A DNA stretch of 6,796 nucleotides from Sphingomonadales bacterium UBA7471 (GTDB taxonomy: Bacteria > Pseudomonadota > Alphaproteobacteria > Sphingomonadales > Sphingomonadaceae), in contig DLOZ01000017.1 in assembly GCA_002479765.1 (NCBI GenBank), forward strand, positions 78,710 through 85,505. The letters run 5' to 3'. This document shows positions 6,009 through 6,796 of the stretch, piece after piece; within the stretch, counting starts at the first letter, position 1; every line of letters begins with the position of its first letter. The translations under genes and the position numbers were made by a program. Under the pieces are notes generated by a model, which ran no database searches, was not told the origin of the DNA, and saw only the letters and a list, made by a program, of their open reading frames with translations.

Positions 6009-6796
6009 ATGACTGCTTATAAATCTGATCTTCTTCGCCAGCTTGATGCACGCGGCTACATACACCAAACAACCGACGCGGCGGCGCTTGATGCGCTTGC
6101 GTCCAAAGAGATTGTTCCGGGATATATCGGCTTCGATGCGACTGCGCCATCGCTTCATGTCGGAAATCTGGTGTCCATCATGTTGCTGCGCCGATTGCAA
6201 CAGGCTGGACATAAACCCGTCGTGGTCATGGGCGGCGGCACGACGCGTATTGGTGATCCGACGGGTAAAGACGAAGTCCGCAAGATGCTGACCGATGAAA
6301 CCATCGAAGCCAACATATCGTCGATACGCACGGCGTTTGAGCAGTTTTTAACCTTTGGCGATGGCCCGACCGATGCCGTTATGGTCAACAACCATGACTG
6401 GTTGGGTAAGCTTGGATATATCGAGCTTCTGCAAGAAGTTGGCACCCACTTTACCGTCAACCGGATGCTGACATTTGATTCGGTCAAGCTGCGGCTTGAG
6501 CGCGAACAGCCGATGACCTTCCTCGAATTCAACTATATGATCTTGCAAGGTTATGACTTCCGTCATCTCAGCAAGACCATGGGCGTCCGTTTGCAAATGG
6601 GCGGATCGGACCAATGGGGCAATATCATCAACGGCATGGAATTGGCGCGCCGGATGGACGGTGCAGAGGTGTTTGGCCTGACAACGCCGCTGATCACCAA
6701 AGCCGATGGATCGAAAATGGGCAAGTCCGTCTCTGGCGCGGTCTGGCTTAATCGCGAGCAGCTGCCTGATTATGATTATTGGCAATTCTGGCGCAA
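6009..6796 (+). CDS. tyrS: Tyrosyl-tRNA synthetase, N-terminal part (3' end outside window)
   Basis: The frame stays open from ATG 6009 to the end of the window (262 codons plus 2 bases), about the first 60% of the usual ~410-420 aa. The enzyme charges tRNA-Tyr with tyrosine. Class I signatures are clear: the HIGH motif appears as HVGN (50-53, in APSLHVGNL), followed by GGGTTRIGDPTGKDEVR (75-91), the tyrosine-pocket segment NYMILQGYD (175-183), QMGGSDQWGNI (196-206) and the KMSKS loop as KMGKS (236-240). The tRNA-binding S4 domain expected at the C-terminus lies beyond the window. The ribosome site is weak: only AGG at 5994-5996, 12 nt upstream. A 7-codon frame (5989-6012) ends in TGA overlapping this ATG. 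Transcription is divergent from the DOMON-like/NamZ-like operon. Confidence 0.96.
   Translation, partial: MTAYKSDLLRQLDARGYIHQTTDAAALDALASKEIVPGYIGFDATAPSLHVGNLVSIMLLRRLQQAGHKPVVVMGGGTTRIGDPTGKDEVRKMLTDETIEANISSIRTAFEQFLTFGDGPTDAVMVNNHDWLGKLGYIELLQEVGTHFTVNRMLTFDSVKLRLEREQPMTFLEFNYMILQGYDFRHLSKTMGVRLQMGGSDQWGNIINGMELARRMDGAEVFGLTTPLITKADGSKMGKSVSGAVWLNREQLPDYDYWQFWR

Overview
The window looks like chromosomal DNA from an alphaproteobacterium, most likely a sphingomonad (Sphingomonadaceae, Sphingopyxis/Sphingorhabdus-like). This rests on the C-terminus of the housekeeping sigma factor RpoD, a DOMON-like protein of a kind I associate with sphingomonads, and moderate GC with no strong codon-use breaks by eye. 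The genus is inference. Gene density is high, and I see no tRNA, rRNA, insertion sequence, CRISPR array or phage gene.

Layout. (1) 1-402, +: the 3' end of rpoD (sigma region 4). (2) 403-642: a 240-bp non-coding stretch with a 12-bp palindrome and a TTAA-rich inverted repeat just before the next gene. (3) 643-1488, +: a MoxR-family AAA+ ATPase. (4) 1502-2902, -: a soluble methyl-accepting chemotaxis-type transducer with an extra C-terminal sensor-like module. (5) 2903-3038: a divergent intergenic region with a near-CtrA-type site, a 14-bp imperfect direct repeat, a 10-bp palindrome and a second TTAA inverted repeat. (6) 3039-4223, +: a CoxE-like von Willebrand factor A (VWA) protein starting at GTG. 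(7) 5976 down to 4220, -: a two-gene operon, a DOMON-like protein (TTG start) followed by a DUF1343/NamZ-like protein, coupled by an ATGA overlap. (8) 6009-6796, +: the 5' part of tyrS, running off the end and divergent from the DOMON gene across only 32 bp.

How the genes fit together. MoxR ATPases and VWA proteins commonly work as pairs in which the ATPase remodels or matures a target with its VWA partner. The two genes here look like such a pair, but a chemoreceptor gene in the opposite orientation sits between them. The NamZ-like protein suggests peptidoglycan-fragment (MurNAc) recycling; its DOMON-like partner has no known role. rpoD and tyrS are ordinary housekeeping genes at the edges.

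Nothing here is a clearly new system. The points most worth following are the coupled DOMON/NamZ-like pair without a visible signal peptide, the split MoxR/VWA pair with an atypical MIDAS motif and similar TTAA-N8-TTAA elements before both genes, and the soluble transducer with its C-terminal module.
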